Origin: Mantamonas sphyraenae | Lineage: Eukaryota > CRuMs > Mantamonadidae | DNA: 64,000 nucleotides | Reading direction: 5' to 3' | Assembly (NCBI GenBank): GCA_026936335.1 | Contig: JAPMXV010000063.1 | Location: forward strand, 62,001 to 126,000 | Part shown: one piece after another, positions 53,475-63,901 of the stretch | Numbering within the stretch: the first letter of the stretch is position 1 | Layout: each line of letters begins with the position of its first letter | Notes under the pieces: generated by a model | Told to the model about the DNA's origin: nothing | Seen by the model: the letters and a program-made list of their open reading frames with translations, nothing else | Databases searched by the model: none | Position numbers and translations under genes: made by a program

Positions 53475-53602
53475 TGGAACAGTGCGTTTGTGTGGTATTC
53501 CCCCCGCGCGCACGCATCCAGTGCAACACCAACAGGGAGAAAGTCACCGTCAGGGAGCCGCGCACCAACACACACACACGACGTCCCCTCTCGAGAGACA
53601 CA
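53475..53602. promoter_or_regulatory. Divergent promoter interval, esterase / PRP38B
   Basis: 128 bp between start codons of a secreted enzyme and a splicing factor. It includes a short CA run next to the PRP38B start. No TATA box. Confidence 0.35.
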
Positions 53603-55131
53603 ATGTCCAACAAGACGGCGTCGACGGCGATCTCTGTGCACGGCACGGATCCGCAAAACCTGGTGGAAAAGATCCTGCGGGAGAAGATCCGCGAATCGAT
53701 GTATTGGAACGAGGAATGCTTTGGACTGAATGCAGAGACGCTGATGGAAAAGGCAGTGGAGTTGGATAGCTACGGTGGTACGGTGGGAGGGTGGAAGAAA
53801 CCCACACACTTCATCTGCCTCGTGCTCAAAATGCTGCAGATCCAACCAGACATGGATATTGTCATGACATACATCCGCCAAGATCAATTCAAGTGAGTTG
53901 GGCCTGTGGACCTGTGAACGTGTGTGTGAGGCGGCAGGAGCGCGCAAAACGGAAGATGAGCTGACACATTTCGCGCGGCCTGCCAAAAATCGGTGCCGTG
54001 CAAAGGTACCTGCGTGTGTTGGGCGCGTTTTACCTGCGTCTGGTGGGCAAACCGGTGCAAATCTACACAGAACTGGAGGCGCTGTACAGTGACTACCGCA
54101 AGATCCGGCGCAAGACGGACAGCAGCTATGTGGTCAGTCACGTGGACGAGTTTGTGGACGAATTGCTGCGAGAGGAGTACGTGTGCGACATCACGTTGCC
54201 ACGACTCAAGAAACGGCACTTTCTGGAAGAGGCAGGGCAGTTGCAACCACGTGCCAGTGTCCTCCAGGGTGAGCTGGAGGCTGCCTTGCTGAAAGAGAAG
54301 GAAGAACAGCTGCTTGCAGAGATGAATGTGGCTGCCACCGAGGATATTGGCGATGGCAGTGGAAGTGGAGCCCAAAGTGACGCCGAATCGGATTCTGGTT
54401 CGGTGAGCAGCCGCAGCAGCCGTGGCAGTGGCAGTGGCCAAAGCGACGAGGACCGTCATCGACGACGACGACGACACAGCCACAGGCGACGTCACCGCAG
54501 TGGCAGTCGCAGCCGTAGTGGGAGCAGAGATGGACGGGATGGAGAGGACAAAGACGATGACGGCAGCCGTCGACACAAACACAGACACGGTCATCGACGT
54601 CGTCACAGGCATCGCTCTCCCTCGTCCGGTTCGCGTCGTAGTCGCAGCCGCGAGGACAGAGACAGAGACAGAGACAGGGAACGCAGCCATCGTCACCATC
54701 ATCATCGTCATCGCCACCGCAAACGGTCGCGTTCGCCGTCGTCGCGCTCCCGTTCGCCGTCGCGACGACACCACCGTTCGCGTTCACCACGCGACCACAA
54801 GCGATCACGACACGAGGACAGCGACTCTAGGAGCAGCCGGGCAAGCGACAGGGAGCATCATCATCGTCATCATGATCACCACAGCAGCAGCAGCGGTAGT
54901 AGTAGCAGCAGCTCGAAGAAGAAGAGCGGGGGATGGAAGGGGATGAAGAAACAGGGCGGTGGGAACGGTGGACGTGGAGGCGGAGGGAGCAGCAGTGGGA
55001 ACACAGGGCCTCGTATCGACCCACGCACGGGGAAAAAGGTGTGGAGTCGTCACAATCCGGAGGTGCAAGAGGCGCAAGCCATGCGCAAGAAGCTGGGCAT
55101 CCGCTTGCTTGGCGAACAGAGTCGCCAATGA
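53603..55131 (+). CDS. Pre-mRNA splicing factor PRP38B-like with RS domain
   Basis: Exons 53603-53892 and 54006-55131 give 471 residues. The PRP38 domain fills the first 190: NLVEKILREKIRESMYWNEE, SYGGTVGGWKKPTHFICLVL, then after the splice FKYLRVLGAFYLRLVGKPVQ and YVVSHVDEFVDELLREEYVC. The C-terminal 250 residues are an Arg/Ser/His/Asp-rich RS-like domain with poly-Ser and Gly-rich segments, as in PRPF38B. PRP38 proteins enter the B complex with the tri-snRNP and help activate the spliceosome. The extreme C-terminus (GKKVWSRHNPEVQEAQAMRK) is a conserved-looking helix. Convergent with the GGT gene, 40 bp apart. Confidence 0.92.
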
Positions 55132-55171
55132 ACATCCAATGCAAAACACACACACACACACACATTCATTC

Positions 55172-57219
55172 TCAGAACCCGCTGGGTTTGCCCTCGCCAG
55201 CGCCGCGGGTGTCGCAGGCACCGCCAAGAGTACCGTTCTGAGGGAAGCGAGAGATGCTCTGGACGACGCCGAGGTGGCCAACTTCCTCCACGATGTGTCC
55301 GCGTGCAGTGAGAAAGTCGCGGAGGCTGGTGGGTGTCTCTGCTTCGACGTACAGCTTGTCCGGGCTGAACTGGTGGTGCACACGATAGTGCTTGAGGGCC
55401 TCGTCGGCCTCCATGCCAAAGCTGATCTGGTTGAGCAGCGACTGGAGGGTGCTGGTGATGATGCGTGTGCCTCCAGCAGCACCCACCACGAGACGCACGT
55501 CGCCGTCGCGCACGACAATCGTGGGCGACATGGAACTCAGGGGCCGCTTGCCCGGTTCGATAAAGTTTGCGGGCGATGGGGGCACACCAAACGCATTGAC
55601 AAGGCCCGGGGTGGAAAAGTCGTCCATCTCGTCGTTGAGGAGGACGCCGGTCTGGGGTGAAACAAAGGTGCTGCCAAAGTACAGGTTGATGGTGGATGTG
55701 AAGGAGATGGCGTTGCGATCCTCGTCGATGACACTGATGTGTGTGGTGCCGTGGTCCTCCAGAGGGATAAACTCCTTGTCGTTGTAGTACTCGGGAGGAA
55801 ACGTGCGCGAGTCGTCGATGTGCTGGCGAATCCAGCTGGCAAAGCCCTTGTCCATGAGTTTGTCCATCAGGTGGGTGATATTCACAAAGTTGGGGTCGCC
55901 CAGTTCCATGCGCATTGCATACGCCCACTTCATCGACTCCACCAGCCGGTGGTAGTACAGCGGCGTGATCCCCGACCGTTCCAGGTCGTAGCGCTCCAAA
56001 ACGTTGAGCATGTTGAGGATGAGCACGCCACCGGACGACGGCGGCGGGCCCGTGAGCACCTCCAAGCCGTGGTAGAAACCACGCAATGGCTTCATCCACT
56101 GCACGCGGTAGTTCAGCATGTCTGTGTGGTTGATACCACCGCCGGCCGCCTGGATGTCCTGTGCGATGCGTTGGCCAATGATGCCGCTGTAAAACACATC
56201 GGCGCCGTTGGTGGCAATCGACTGCAGTGTTTGGCCCAGTTTGGTGTTGACACAGGTGTCACCCACCTTGAGGGGCACTCCACCCGGAGCATACACTGCA
56301 CGCAGGTCTGGCGATGCGAGCACGTCGGTGAGCTTGTAAGCAATCACGTCCTGGAGATGTTTGTGCACAGGGAAGCCGTTCAGAGCCAGGTTGGCTGCAG
56401 GCGTCACCACAGACGACCAAGCGATTTTGCCGTAGCGCTGCCAAACCTCGTACATGCCCTTCACTTCACCCGGCACCGCTACCGAGCGCGGGCCATGCGA
56501 TGCGTCTCGAGTGCGGTTCACAAACATGTTCTGCGACGAGTTCATGGGCGCGGTCTCGCGGAAGTTGACAAAGTGCCGTGTGCCATTGGCAAGGCGCAGC
56601 AGAAAGAAGCCTCCGCCACCAATCTGCGGTCACCACGAGCGTGTACAGTGTCAGCGTGTGCAAGGCACCCACACAGGTTGGAGGCAAGGGCCACGGTGTG
56701 AATTTGCGCTGGTCTCATTCTCTCTGTGTGTGGCATGCAACCTACACCACTGGAGTACGGATTCACAACACCGATGCACAGCGCCGCGGCAACACCGGCG
56801 TCGATGGCGTTGCCTCCGTCTTTCATGAGCTGGGAGGCAATGTTGGAGCAGATGGGATTGTCGCTGGCGACGGCGGCCTTGGCAGGATTGAACATGGGGG
56901 GAACGGAGGGCTCGGGATTGGGCACGGGTTTCACGGGGTTCACGGGCTTGGCGTCGAGCACGGCAGCAAGGATGACGAAAATGAGGATGGCCAGGAAAAT
57001 GGCCACAAAGCCGCCACGCTCACGAGGAGACATATCTTGGATGCAGCCCATGCGGTGGCGGAAGCGGGACTGGAGCGAGGAGGAAGTGGAAGTGGAGGAC
57101 TTTCCGGCCCCGGTGCCGGCCCCAGGGGTCTCCACATCGATGTCGTGCATGTGGACGTCGTCGTCGTCGTCGTCGCGATGGTCGTGCTGGTTGTCCACGA
57201 GACGCACGGCGTCCGACAT
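55172..57219 (-). CDS. Gamma-glutamyltransferase, type II membrane protein
   Basis: Exons 56746-57219 and 55172-56623 give 641 residues. A cytosolic Asp-rich N-tail and one signal-anchor helix (GFVAIFLAILIFVILAAVLD) put the enzyme outside the cell or in vacuoles, where it cleaves glutathione and transfers gamma-glutamyl groups. The precursor processing site is DHGTTHISV, with the nucleophile Thr at about residue 451. Other family blocks: ASQLMKDGGNAIDAGVAAAL, NPYSSG-IGGGGFFLLR joined by the splice, GPPPSSGGVLILNMLNVLER, and in the small subunit LSSMSPTIVVRDG and VVGAAGGTRIITSTL. All are as expected for an active enzyme. The intron uses GTAGGT and contains CTGACACT. Confidence 0.93.
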
Positions 57220-57442
57220 GGTGACCGACGCGGTGGAAAAGGGTGGTTGAAAGGGTTGGCTCGAACGGCGTCGACAACATGGACCCACACAACGCATGGC
57301 TTTGCGCATGAATGGCGTGTTTGGTGTTGCGTTCGGTGGGTTCTCGATGTGTGGCGTGGTGGTGTGGTAGATGTGCAAGGGAATCAGAGACAGAATGCTG
57401 GGCAAGGATCTGCGATGGCAGCGCCACTCTGAAGTTGGCAAG

Positions 57443-58810
57443 ATGTCTTCCGACTTTGACGTGGACGCCGAAATCATGGCGGTGCTGAAGCAAAAAGTGG
57501 CAGACGGCAAGGGCCAGTCCGTGACCAGCAAGGTAGGTGTATTGATGGAGCAGAGGATGGCAGCAGAAGCGGATGCGCGCGTCAGGCCTGGGCGCCCAGG
57601 TTGTCGCACCCGTCAGGGGTTTTTTCCCGCTTTCCCTCTACTTTCCTGATCGCGCTTTTTGCGTTGACGTCTGGCGGGCCGTGCGTGTGAGTGGGCACAC
57701 ATGGCGAGACGGCGAATGCGTGGAAGGGTGATGGAGTGGACGGGTCACGGGGCACTGACATGTACGTGTGGCGGGCGTGTGTGTACCTGTGCACAGGGGG
57801 TGTGGAAAGCGCTGAAGGAGGCGCACGGAGAGAAGGTCAAGCCGTACAAAGCGCAAATCGGCGACCGGGTGGCGGTGCTGTACGCCAAGCACTTTGTAGA
57901 CGAAGAGGATGCGGAAGATGAGGACGAAGAGTCGGGCAGTGTGTCGGACGAGGAGGTGGAGGTGGGATCCAAGCGCAAGGAGATGAGCAAGGGGACCAAG
58001 ACGAAGGGCAAGGCGGCAAAGCGCAGCAAGCCCGCAACAGCAAAGAAGGTGGGCACAGGCCTCACCGAACCCATGCACATGGACGACGCACTGCGCTCGG
58101 TGGTGCAAACGACCAACGATTGGATCACACGCAGCCAGGCGGTGAAGGAGATCTGGGTGTACATCCGCGCAAACAACCTGCAGAACGAAGAGAACAAGCG
58201 CGAGATCATCTGCGACGACAAACTCAAGGCCCTGTTTGACGGCGAGGAGCGCGTGACCATGTTCTCCATGAACAAGTATGTGGGCAAGCATCTTGAGAAG
58301 ATGACGGACGAAAAGGCAAAGGCAGCTGCCGTGGCAGAGCTGCAGCGACTTGAGGATCTGAAACCACAGAAGGAGACGAAGGCCAAGGCAAGCAAGTCGA
58401 GCAAGGGCAAGGGCAAGAAGGGAGAGGGCAAGCCGAAGAAGGTTGGCACGGGTTTGACCGAACCCATGCACATGGACGACGCGCTGCGTTCGGTGGTGCA
58501 GACGACCAACGATTGGATCACACGCAGCCAGGCGGTGAAGGAGATCTGGGTGTACATCCGCGCAAACAACCTGCAGAACGAAGAGAACAAGCGCGAGATC
58601 ATCTGCGACGACAAACTCAAGGCCCTGTTTGACGGCGAGGAGCGTGTGACCATGTTCTCCATGAACAAGTATGTGGGCAAGCATCTTGAGAAGATGACGG
58701 ACGAAAAGGCAAAGGCAGCTGCCGTGTCAGAGCTGCAGGCAGCGGCGGACAAGCTCACCAAGGCCATGGAGGAGACGGTGGAGAGCAGCGACCTGTTTGA
58801 CACCGAGTGA
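57443..58810 (+). CDS. DEK_C plus two SWIB domains, chromatin-type protein
   Basis: Exons 57443-57532 and 57797-58810 give 367 residues. The splice joins GKGQSVTSK to GVWKALKEAHGEKV, making an N-terminal DEK_C-like helical domain (residues 5-60). An acidic/basic linker follows, then two SWIB/MDM2-fold domains (about residues 203-300 and 334-430 in ORF terms), each TGLTEPMHMDDALRSVVQTT, AVKEIWVYIRANNLQNEENK, REIICDDKLKALFDGEE and VTMFSMNKYVGKHL. The DEK_C-SWIB order is common in plants and protists and is linked to chromatin or DNA-associated regulation. The two SWIB copies are almost identical at DNA level, a recent internal duplication. An upstream ATG at 57395 is also in frame. Confidence 0.88.
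58049..58345 (+). repeat. SWIB unit 1 of intragenic tandem duplication
   Basis: 297 bp, repeated at +393 bp (58442-58738). Roughly ten differences are visible, mostly synonymous and clustered at the first 20 bp. Confidence 0.9.
58442..58738 (+). repeat. SWIB unit 2 of intragenic tandem duplication
   Basis: Near copy of 58049-58345; the two are separated by a Lys/Ser-rich linker of 96 bp. Confidence 0.9.
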
Positions 58811-58900
58811 TGCGTGGTGGTGACAGACGTGCCAGGAGGAGAGATGAAGTGTTCCTTGCAGGTGTCTGCTTGGGGTGGGTGCGAGGAGAAAATACAGTTT

Positions 58901-60519
58901 GGGTGAAAGGAGGAACTGATCAAGCTGTGTGCAGTGGGGGCAATATGTGTGTGTGTGTCCCACCATGTGTGTTCGTGTGAGTGTGTGTGTGTGTGTCATC
59001 CTTGCATCATCATGTCCCTGGATGCGCCTGGCGAACCAACAAGACCAACAACCATGAAGACTGCCTTCATTGCTATTGCTCTGTTTCTGATCCTGTCGCC
59101 TACGAGCGCCATGACCCTGTCCAAGCTGTCCATCCAGGACGAGTCTGCCAAGCAGATCGGCGGTGATGAGAAGCTGTGCCCCGTGTGTGTACGTTTTCGG
59201 CGGCGTCGCGCCCCTCTCTTTTTTTGCCCTTTGGCTTTGCGGTGTTTTGCGAGCGAGTGTGTGCAAGCGAGACACAGAGGGGGTGTGAAAAGGCAGTGCA
59301 TGGGTGGCAGAGACGTGTGTGCAGGGGATGGTGGTGTGTGTGTGCATGTGTGGTGTGTGTGTGGTGTGTGGTGTGTGGGCGTTTGGGGGAAGCCAGAAAA
59401 AAGCGCGTGGATTTCCGCGGCGCTGAGCAACGGCACAAGGGGGAACACAAAGAGGTGTTGGACCCAGATGAGGATGTGTGGAGGATGGCATAGTGTGGAC
59501 AGAGCGTGCATGTGCAGGATGTGTGGGATGATGGAGGGTGCTGGACGTGTTGTGACGGGGCTGTGGGTGTTGGGAGAGGGCGCGAGCTTTTTTCTGCATT
59601 TCCAGGCGACGAAGCACATTGTGGAGGAAAGAGAAGACTGACACGGAAGAGGGACGGACACATGGAATGATGGGGAACCACAGGTGTCCTTCCTGAGCCA
59701 GGCCATTGACCAGCTGCTCAACATCATCCTGAACGCCGGTGTGATCGGCGGCTGCGGCGACCTGTGCAGCAAGCTGCCGCAGAAGATCGAGGCTACCGTG
59801 TGCGACCTGCTGTGCGACTACGTCGGCATCAAGGAGTTCATTGCTCTGATCGAGAAGGCCGACATCGACCCGATCTACATGTGCGAGGAGCTGAAGGTGT
59901 GCCCCATCCTGGATGGCGGTGCTGCCAACATCACCGAGTTTGCCGTGTCGCCCAAGCAGGGCCAGCAGGGCGCCACTTTCGACTTTGCTCTGGAGTTCCA
60001 GGTGACCAAGCCCACGGGAACTGGCGAGATTGCCATCTCTGTGGTGCCGCCTCCCCCCGGCATGCCGTTTGGCGACGCTACCCTGAACGAGGGCCTGAAG
60101 GTGGGCAACTACCGCAGCGGCTTCCAGCTGCAGGCCAAGCCGTCCGAGGACGAGCCTTTCAACCCGGGACAGTACAAGGTGGATGTGGCCATCTGCTACG
60201 GTGAGTGCGGCAGCAAGCACCCGCACAGCGCTGTGCTGAGCACCGCCCAGGCTGTGTTTGAGATCACCCAGTAAGTGCGTTGCGTTTCGGTAGCAGACGA
60301 AGAAACACACGGGCGGGCGCTATGAAGCGGGGCACCTCGTGGATGAGTGCGACGTCGCGTGTGTTTTGGAAGCTGCAACCAACGAAGGAACGAACAAACG
60401 ACGACGGTGAACGACCAAACATCGCAACCCGGCAACACGATGCAGACAAGAAGCTGCAAGCGACGTGGTGGAGTTTGTGTTTGTGAATGAAGCTGCGCGC
60501 ACAGTGTTGCATCGTGTCA
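58901..60519 (+). repeat. Inverted duplication, copy 2 (SapB gene unit)
   Basis: Inverted match to 49875-51500, with abrupt ends at GGGTGAAAGGAGG (left) and GTTGCATCGTGTCA (right). No transposon ends or direct repeats are evident at either boundary. Confidence 0.88.
59054..60274 (+). CDS. Secreted SapB-domain protein, countin-like (copy 2)
   Basis: Exons 59054-59188 and 59684-60274; the predicted protein is identical to that of the copy on the opposite strand at 50120-51348, including signal peptide, SapB cysteines and C-terminal beta domain. The GTACGT donor, CTGACAC element and CCACAG acceptor are conserved, while the intron interior differs (a shorter TG/GT tract and several substitutions). 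Identity of exons against a diverging intron points to selection or gene conversion. Two identical secreted-protein genes may serve dosage. Confidence 0.8.
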
Positions 60520-60660
60520 AGTCACGCGTCCTTGCTCACTTTCCTGCGGACGGGTAGAGACGTCATGCAACCTGCCCCGACGGTCCCCACACACACACAC
60601 ACATACACTTGGGTCACCGGTGTTCCATTGTTGTTTCCATTCATTTCATTCAACCATCAT
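60275..60660. other. Intergenic 386 bp after SapB copy 2
   Basis: Positions up to 60519 are the 3' flank shared with copy 1. The remainder is unique and ends with a CA run (60590-60604) and AT-richer DNA. No gene is seen. It must hold the terminators of two convergent genes. Confidence 0.6.
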
Positions 60661-61138
60661 CTACTGCGCGTCCCCCTTCTTCTTCTCGTACTGTTCGGGC
60701 GTCCAGCAGCGCATGGACAACGCATGCAGCTCCTTCATCTCGTCCTCGAGGGCAGCTTGCACCATGCGCTGACGTTGCAACAGTTTGACCCCCTCAAACT
60801 TGTCGCTGACGACGATGACGTTGAACTTTCCGCCGCAGCCTCCCGAGGTGTCCTCCACAGACTGTGCGCACGCAACAACCACACGACGACACAATACACA
60901 ACACACGCTATGGTGTCAGCGATACTCGCAATGGCTTCCTGGGCGCAATGGCATACACACAGAGACTCCTTTGCGTGCACACGAGACGAGGAATCCGCTG
61001 CTGCCAGGTGTATTCCGTCCGCTCTCGCCGCTCTCTCTCTCTCTGTCTTCACTCAAAACGCACCAGGTGGCTGGGTTCAAACGCGGCGGTCAGTTTTTCG
61101 GTCAGCAACGACTCGTCGATGATTCCTGCGTCACTCAT
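60661..61138 (-). CDS. BolA-family protein (BOLA2-like)
   Basis: Two exons, 61064-61138 and 60661-60861, give 91 residues. The spliced protein starts MSDAGIIDESLLTEKLTAAF and continues SVEDTSGGCGGKFNVIVVSD, KFEGVKLLQRQRMVQAALED and ELHALSMRCWTPEQY. The GGCG loop cysteine and the histidine before the last helix are the residues that coordinate Fe-S clusters with monothiol glutaredoxins. The length suits cytosolic BOLA2. Its ATG overlaps the stop of the upstream same-strand PPR gene as ATGAGTGA. The 202-bp intron contains CA/CT-rich DNA. Confidence 0.88.
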
Positions 61139-63797
61139 CGTTGGGGTGTTTGCGCAGACGCGATCTCGCCAGCGCTTCCACGGCACGGTCGTTGCTCACG
61201 ACGGCAGAAAACTTGGTGGCAAAGTTCTTGAGAACCCGGAGGCTCTCTGGCGTTGGATTGTCCACCAGCACCATGAGTTTGTCCATGGCCTGCTTGCTGA
61301 GGCCCACGTGGGCCATGGGTTTGCCCGCAGGTGCACACAAGGCCTTGAGGAAGGAGGCATACGTGCTGGGCGACGGCTCGATGTCCATGTGATGGATCAT
61401 GTCGTCCATGATGCGGCAGGCAAACGCAATGTTGTGTTCGTTGGCACTCTGCACCAGCAGCGTCTCGAGCATGATTCGGTCTGGAATCACCCCATACTTG
61501 CTCTTGGCCACATCGTAGGTGCGCATGGCCTGCGGCAGTTTGTGCTGGTCCACCAAGTGCAGGATGGCCACGTTGAAATATGCCGCCATGGTGCCTCTGC
61601 TGCCCAGGGTGGGCGACGAGTGCATCCGTTCAATCGTCTCCAGCATGTTGTCAATGTCCCCACGTTTGGCAAAGTAGTTGATGAGCAGGTCAAAGGTGAT
61701 GCTGTTGGGCTGCACGCCGTTGCGTTCCATGTCCCGCAATGCCTTGTGCAGCAAATCCGTGCGTTCCTCGCGCACACACGCGTCCAGGACGCTCGTGTAC
61801 CCGATGTCGTTCATCACCATTCCGTTCAACTTGGCCTCTTCCAACAGTTCAAACGCTTGGTCCACCTGTCCGCCCTTGGCACATGCGTTGATCAACGTGC
61901 CATAGCTCACGTGGTCTGGCCGCTCCAATTGCTCAAACACCTCCCGCGCCCGTTTGTACTCGCCCGACTGGGCGCATACGTTCATGAGCGAGTTGAGAAA
62001 CACGTCGTTTGCCGCCACTCCCTGCCGTTGCATGTCCTCGTAGAAGCCCATCGCCGCCTTGACATCCTCACGCTGCGCACACGCGCTCATCAACGCCACA
62101 TAAGTCGCCACCGTCGGCCTCGGCGCCGGAGCCGTGCCTCCCACCAGCGACGGAGATGATGATGATGACGACGACGATGACGATGATGACGATGACGATG
62201 CGCCACGGTTGCCCTTGGTGCCGCTATTGCGTCGTCTTCGACGTCGACCTCGTGGCCGCGATGCATGCGAGCCCTGAGTCATGCGGTGATAGATCGCGGT
62301 GGCGTCGCGGAGGCGCCCGTGCTTGCCGTACACGTGGATGAGTGAGTTGAGACACACCTCGTTGAGGGCAACGCCCATGCGGGTGGCTTCGTCCATGAGC
62401 GCCTCGGCCTCGTTGATGTCGCCGATCTTTGCGGCGCGTGCGAGGAGCAAGCCAAAGGTGACGACGTCCTTTTGCACGCCGTGCACACGTGTCATGTCCT
62501 GTGCCAAGCGCAGGGCACTGTCAAAGTCGTTGTTGAGCAGGAAGCCGTTGATCATGATGTTGAAGGAAAACTGGTTGGGCTTGAGGCCGAGCATGCGCAG
62601 TTCGTCGAGCAGGGCCATGCCTTCCACCATCCGTTGCGTCTTTGCATACACGTCCAACACCGAGTTGAAACAGATGACGTCGGGTCGCACGCCTTCCACT
62701 TGCATCTGTGTGTACAGATCCAGGGCCTGATCGTACTCACCCATGCGTGCGCACGTGTTGATCATCGCCGTGTACGTCCGTGTGTTGACAGATCGCCCGT
62801 GGCGTGCGGTGGCACTGTGTGGCGACGTGCGCAGTTCCTCAAACAGGTCCCACGCCAGATCCAAGTCGTTGACACGTGCACACAACGAGATGAGAATGGT
62901 GTAGGTGATTTCGTCCACCTCGTCCACCTTGTCCTTCATCGTGGCAAACAACGCCAACGCCTGCTTCTTTGTCTCTTTGATCCGTGCGGCCGTCTCGCCA
63001 CTGTCGCCCGTGTGCGCGTGCCGTTCCAAGTGTTTCAGGCACGCGTTGATGAGCGTCGTGTACGTAAACTGATTCGGCGTCAACTCTGCCTCCCGCATCG
63101 CCTCGTACAGTTGCATCGACCGCTTGAGGTCGCCGCGTTTGGCCAGCCCGTTGATCAACGCCGTGTAGGTGACAATGTTCGGTGTGATGCCTGCTCCCTG
63201 CAGCGTGTGCAACACCTCAAAGGCACGATTCACGTCGCCGCTCCGCACACACGCCGTGATCAGATGGTTGTATGTGGGCAGACGCACCTCCACGCCTGCC
63301 TCTTGCATGTGCGCAAACACGGAAAACGCCCGTTCCAGCTGTTTGTGTCGTCCGCACACTGCAATCAGGGCGTTGTACGCTTCCGGCGACACGTTGACCC
63401 CAGCGTTGCCTGCCTTGGCAAACAACTCAAACGCACGACTCAACTGATTGCGTTTGGTCGCTGCCACAATCAGGTTGGCGTACAACACCTCATCCTTGGT
63501 CTCCTGGGCCACGGAATCGTCGCCAGCTGCCCTTGCGTCACTCTCGTCCACCTCTATCTGCTGTATGCCAGCCTGTGCCGCCATACCACACCGCTGCACA
63601 ATGGCACCATGGATTCCATGTGCTGTGCCACTCACCTGTGCACACGTGCGACTGCCCATGGCCAGGTGCAGCGGGTGCATTTTGAGACGGATTTCCGCGG
63701 CCGTGGTCTGGCTGCGTTCTTGCCACGTGCACAGGCGGCGAGGGTGCGTGACACGTTCCACCTGCGCATGCACACGTCGCACCACCGCCACATGCAC
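61131..63797 (-). CDS. Pentatricopeptide repeat protein, P class
   Basis: Intronless ORF of 888 residues with about 18 tandem 35-residue PPR motifs, for example VTYTALINGLAKRGDLKRSM, QFSFNIMINGFLLNNDFDSA and HVSYGTLINACAKGGQVDQA. Repeats run from about residue 90 to 850 with one break (a Ser-rich, Asp-encoded-on-the-other-strand insert near 62160-62200). The first 40 residues are rich in Arg, Val and His with few acids, plausible as a mitochondrial targeting signal; a start at 63680 is the alternative. Such proteins bind organellar RNA one base per repeat and stabilise, process or activate it. A GTGAGT with an acceptor 42 bp on (63594-63636) could be a tiny in-frame intron. Confidence 0.88.
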   Translation of the reverse strand: MHVAVVRRVHAQVERVTHPRRLCTWQERSQTTAAEIRLKMHPLHLAMGSRTCAQVSGTAHGIHGAIVQRCGMAAQAGIQQIEVDESDARAAGDDSVAQETKDEVLYANLIVAATKRNQLSRAFELFAKAGNAGVNVSPEAYNALIAVCGRHKQLERAFSVFAHMQEAGVEVRLPTYNHLITACVRSGDVNRAFEVLHTLQGAGITPNIVTYTALINGLAKRGDLKRSMQLYEAMREAELTPNQFTYTTLINACLKHLERHAHTGDSGETAARIKETKKQALALFATMKDKVDEVDEITYTILISLCARVNDLDLAWDLFEELRTSPHSATARHGRSVNTRTYTAMINTCARMGEYDQALDLYTQMQVEGVRPDVICFNSVLDVYAKTQRMVEGMALLDELRMLGLKPNQFSFNIMINGFLLNNDFDSALRLAQDMTRVHGVQKDVVTFGLLLARAAKIGDINEAEALMDEATRMGVALNEVCLNSLIHVYGKHGRLRDATAIYHRMTQGSHASRPRGRRRRRRNSGTKGNRGASSSSSSSSSSSSSSSPSLVGGTAPAPRPTVATYVALMSACAQREDVKAAMGFYEDMQRQGVAANDVFLNSLMNVCAQSGEYKRAREVFEQLERPDHVSYGTLINACAKGGQVDQAFELLEEAKLNGMVMNDIGYTSVLDACVREERTDLLHKALRDMERNGVQPNSITFDLLINYFAKRGDIDNMLETIERMHSSPTLGSRGTMAAYFNVAILHLVDQHKLPQAMRTYDVAKSKYGVIPDRIMLETLLVQSANEHNIAFACRIMDDMIHHMDIEPSPSTYASFLKALCAPAGKPMAHVGLSKQAMDKLMVLVDNPTPESLRVLKNFATKFSAVVSNDRAVEALARSRLRKHPNDE

Positions 63798-63901
63798 ACA
63801 GGCACGGCGAAGGGTGGAGCGTTTGCGAAGGAGAATGGCTGCTGGTGGCCCGCCGGGCGCTTCCGGGCCAAATCCAACCTCCTCCCATCCAAAACGTACT
63901 C
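63798..63901. promoter_or_regulatory. Divergent promoter interval, PPR / CEP20-like
   Basis: 104 bp between start codons if the longer PPR start is used, 221 bp otherwise. Confidence 0.3.

Noticed and set aside
63594-63636. 42-bp intron in the PPR gene
   Set aside because: GTGAGT and an AG are present, but the length is far below all other introns here and the read-through frame is open; left unspliced.
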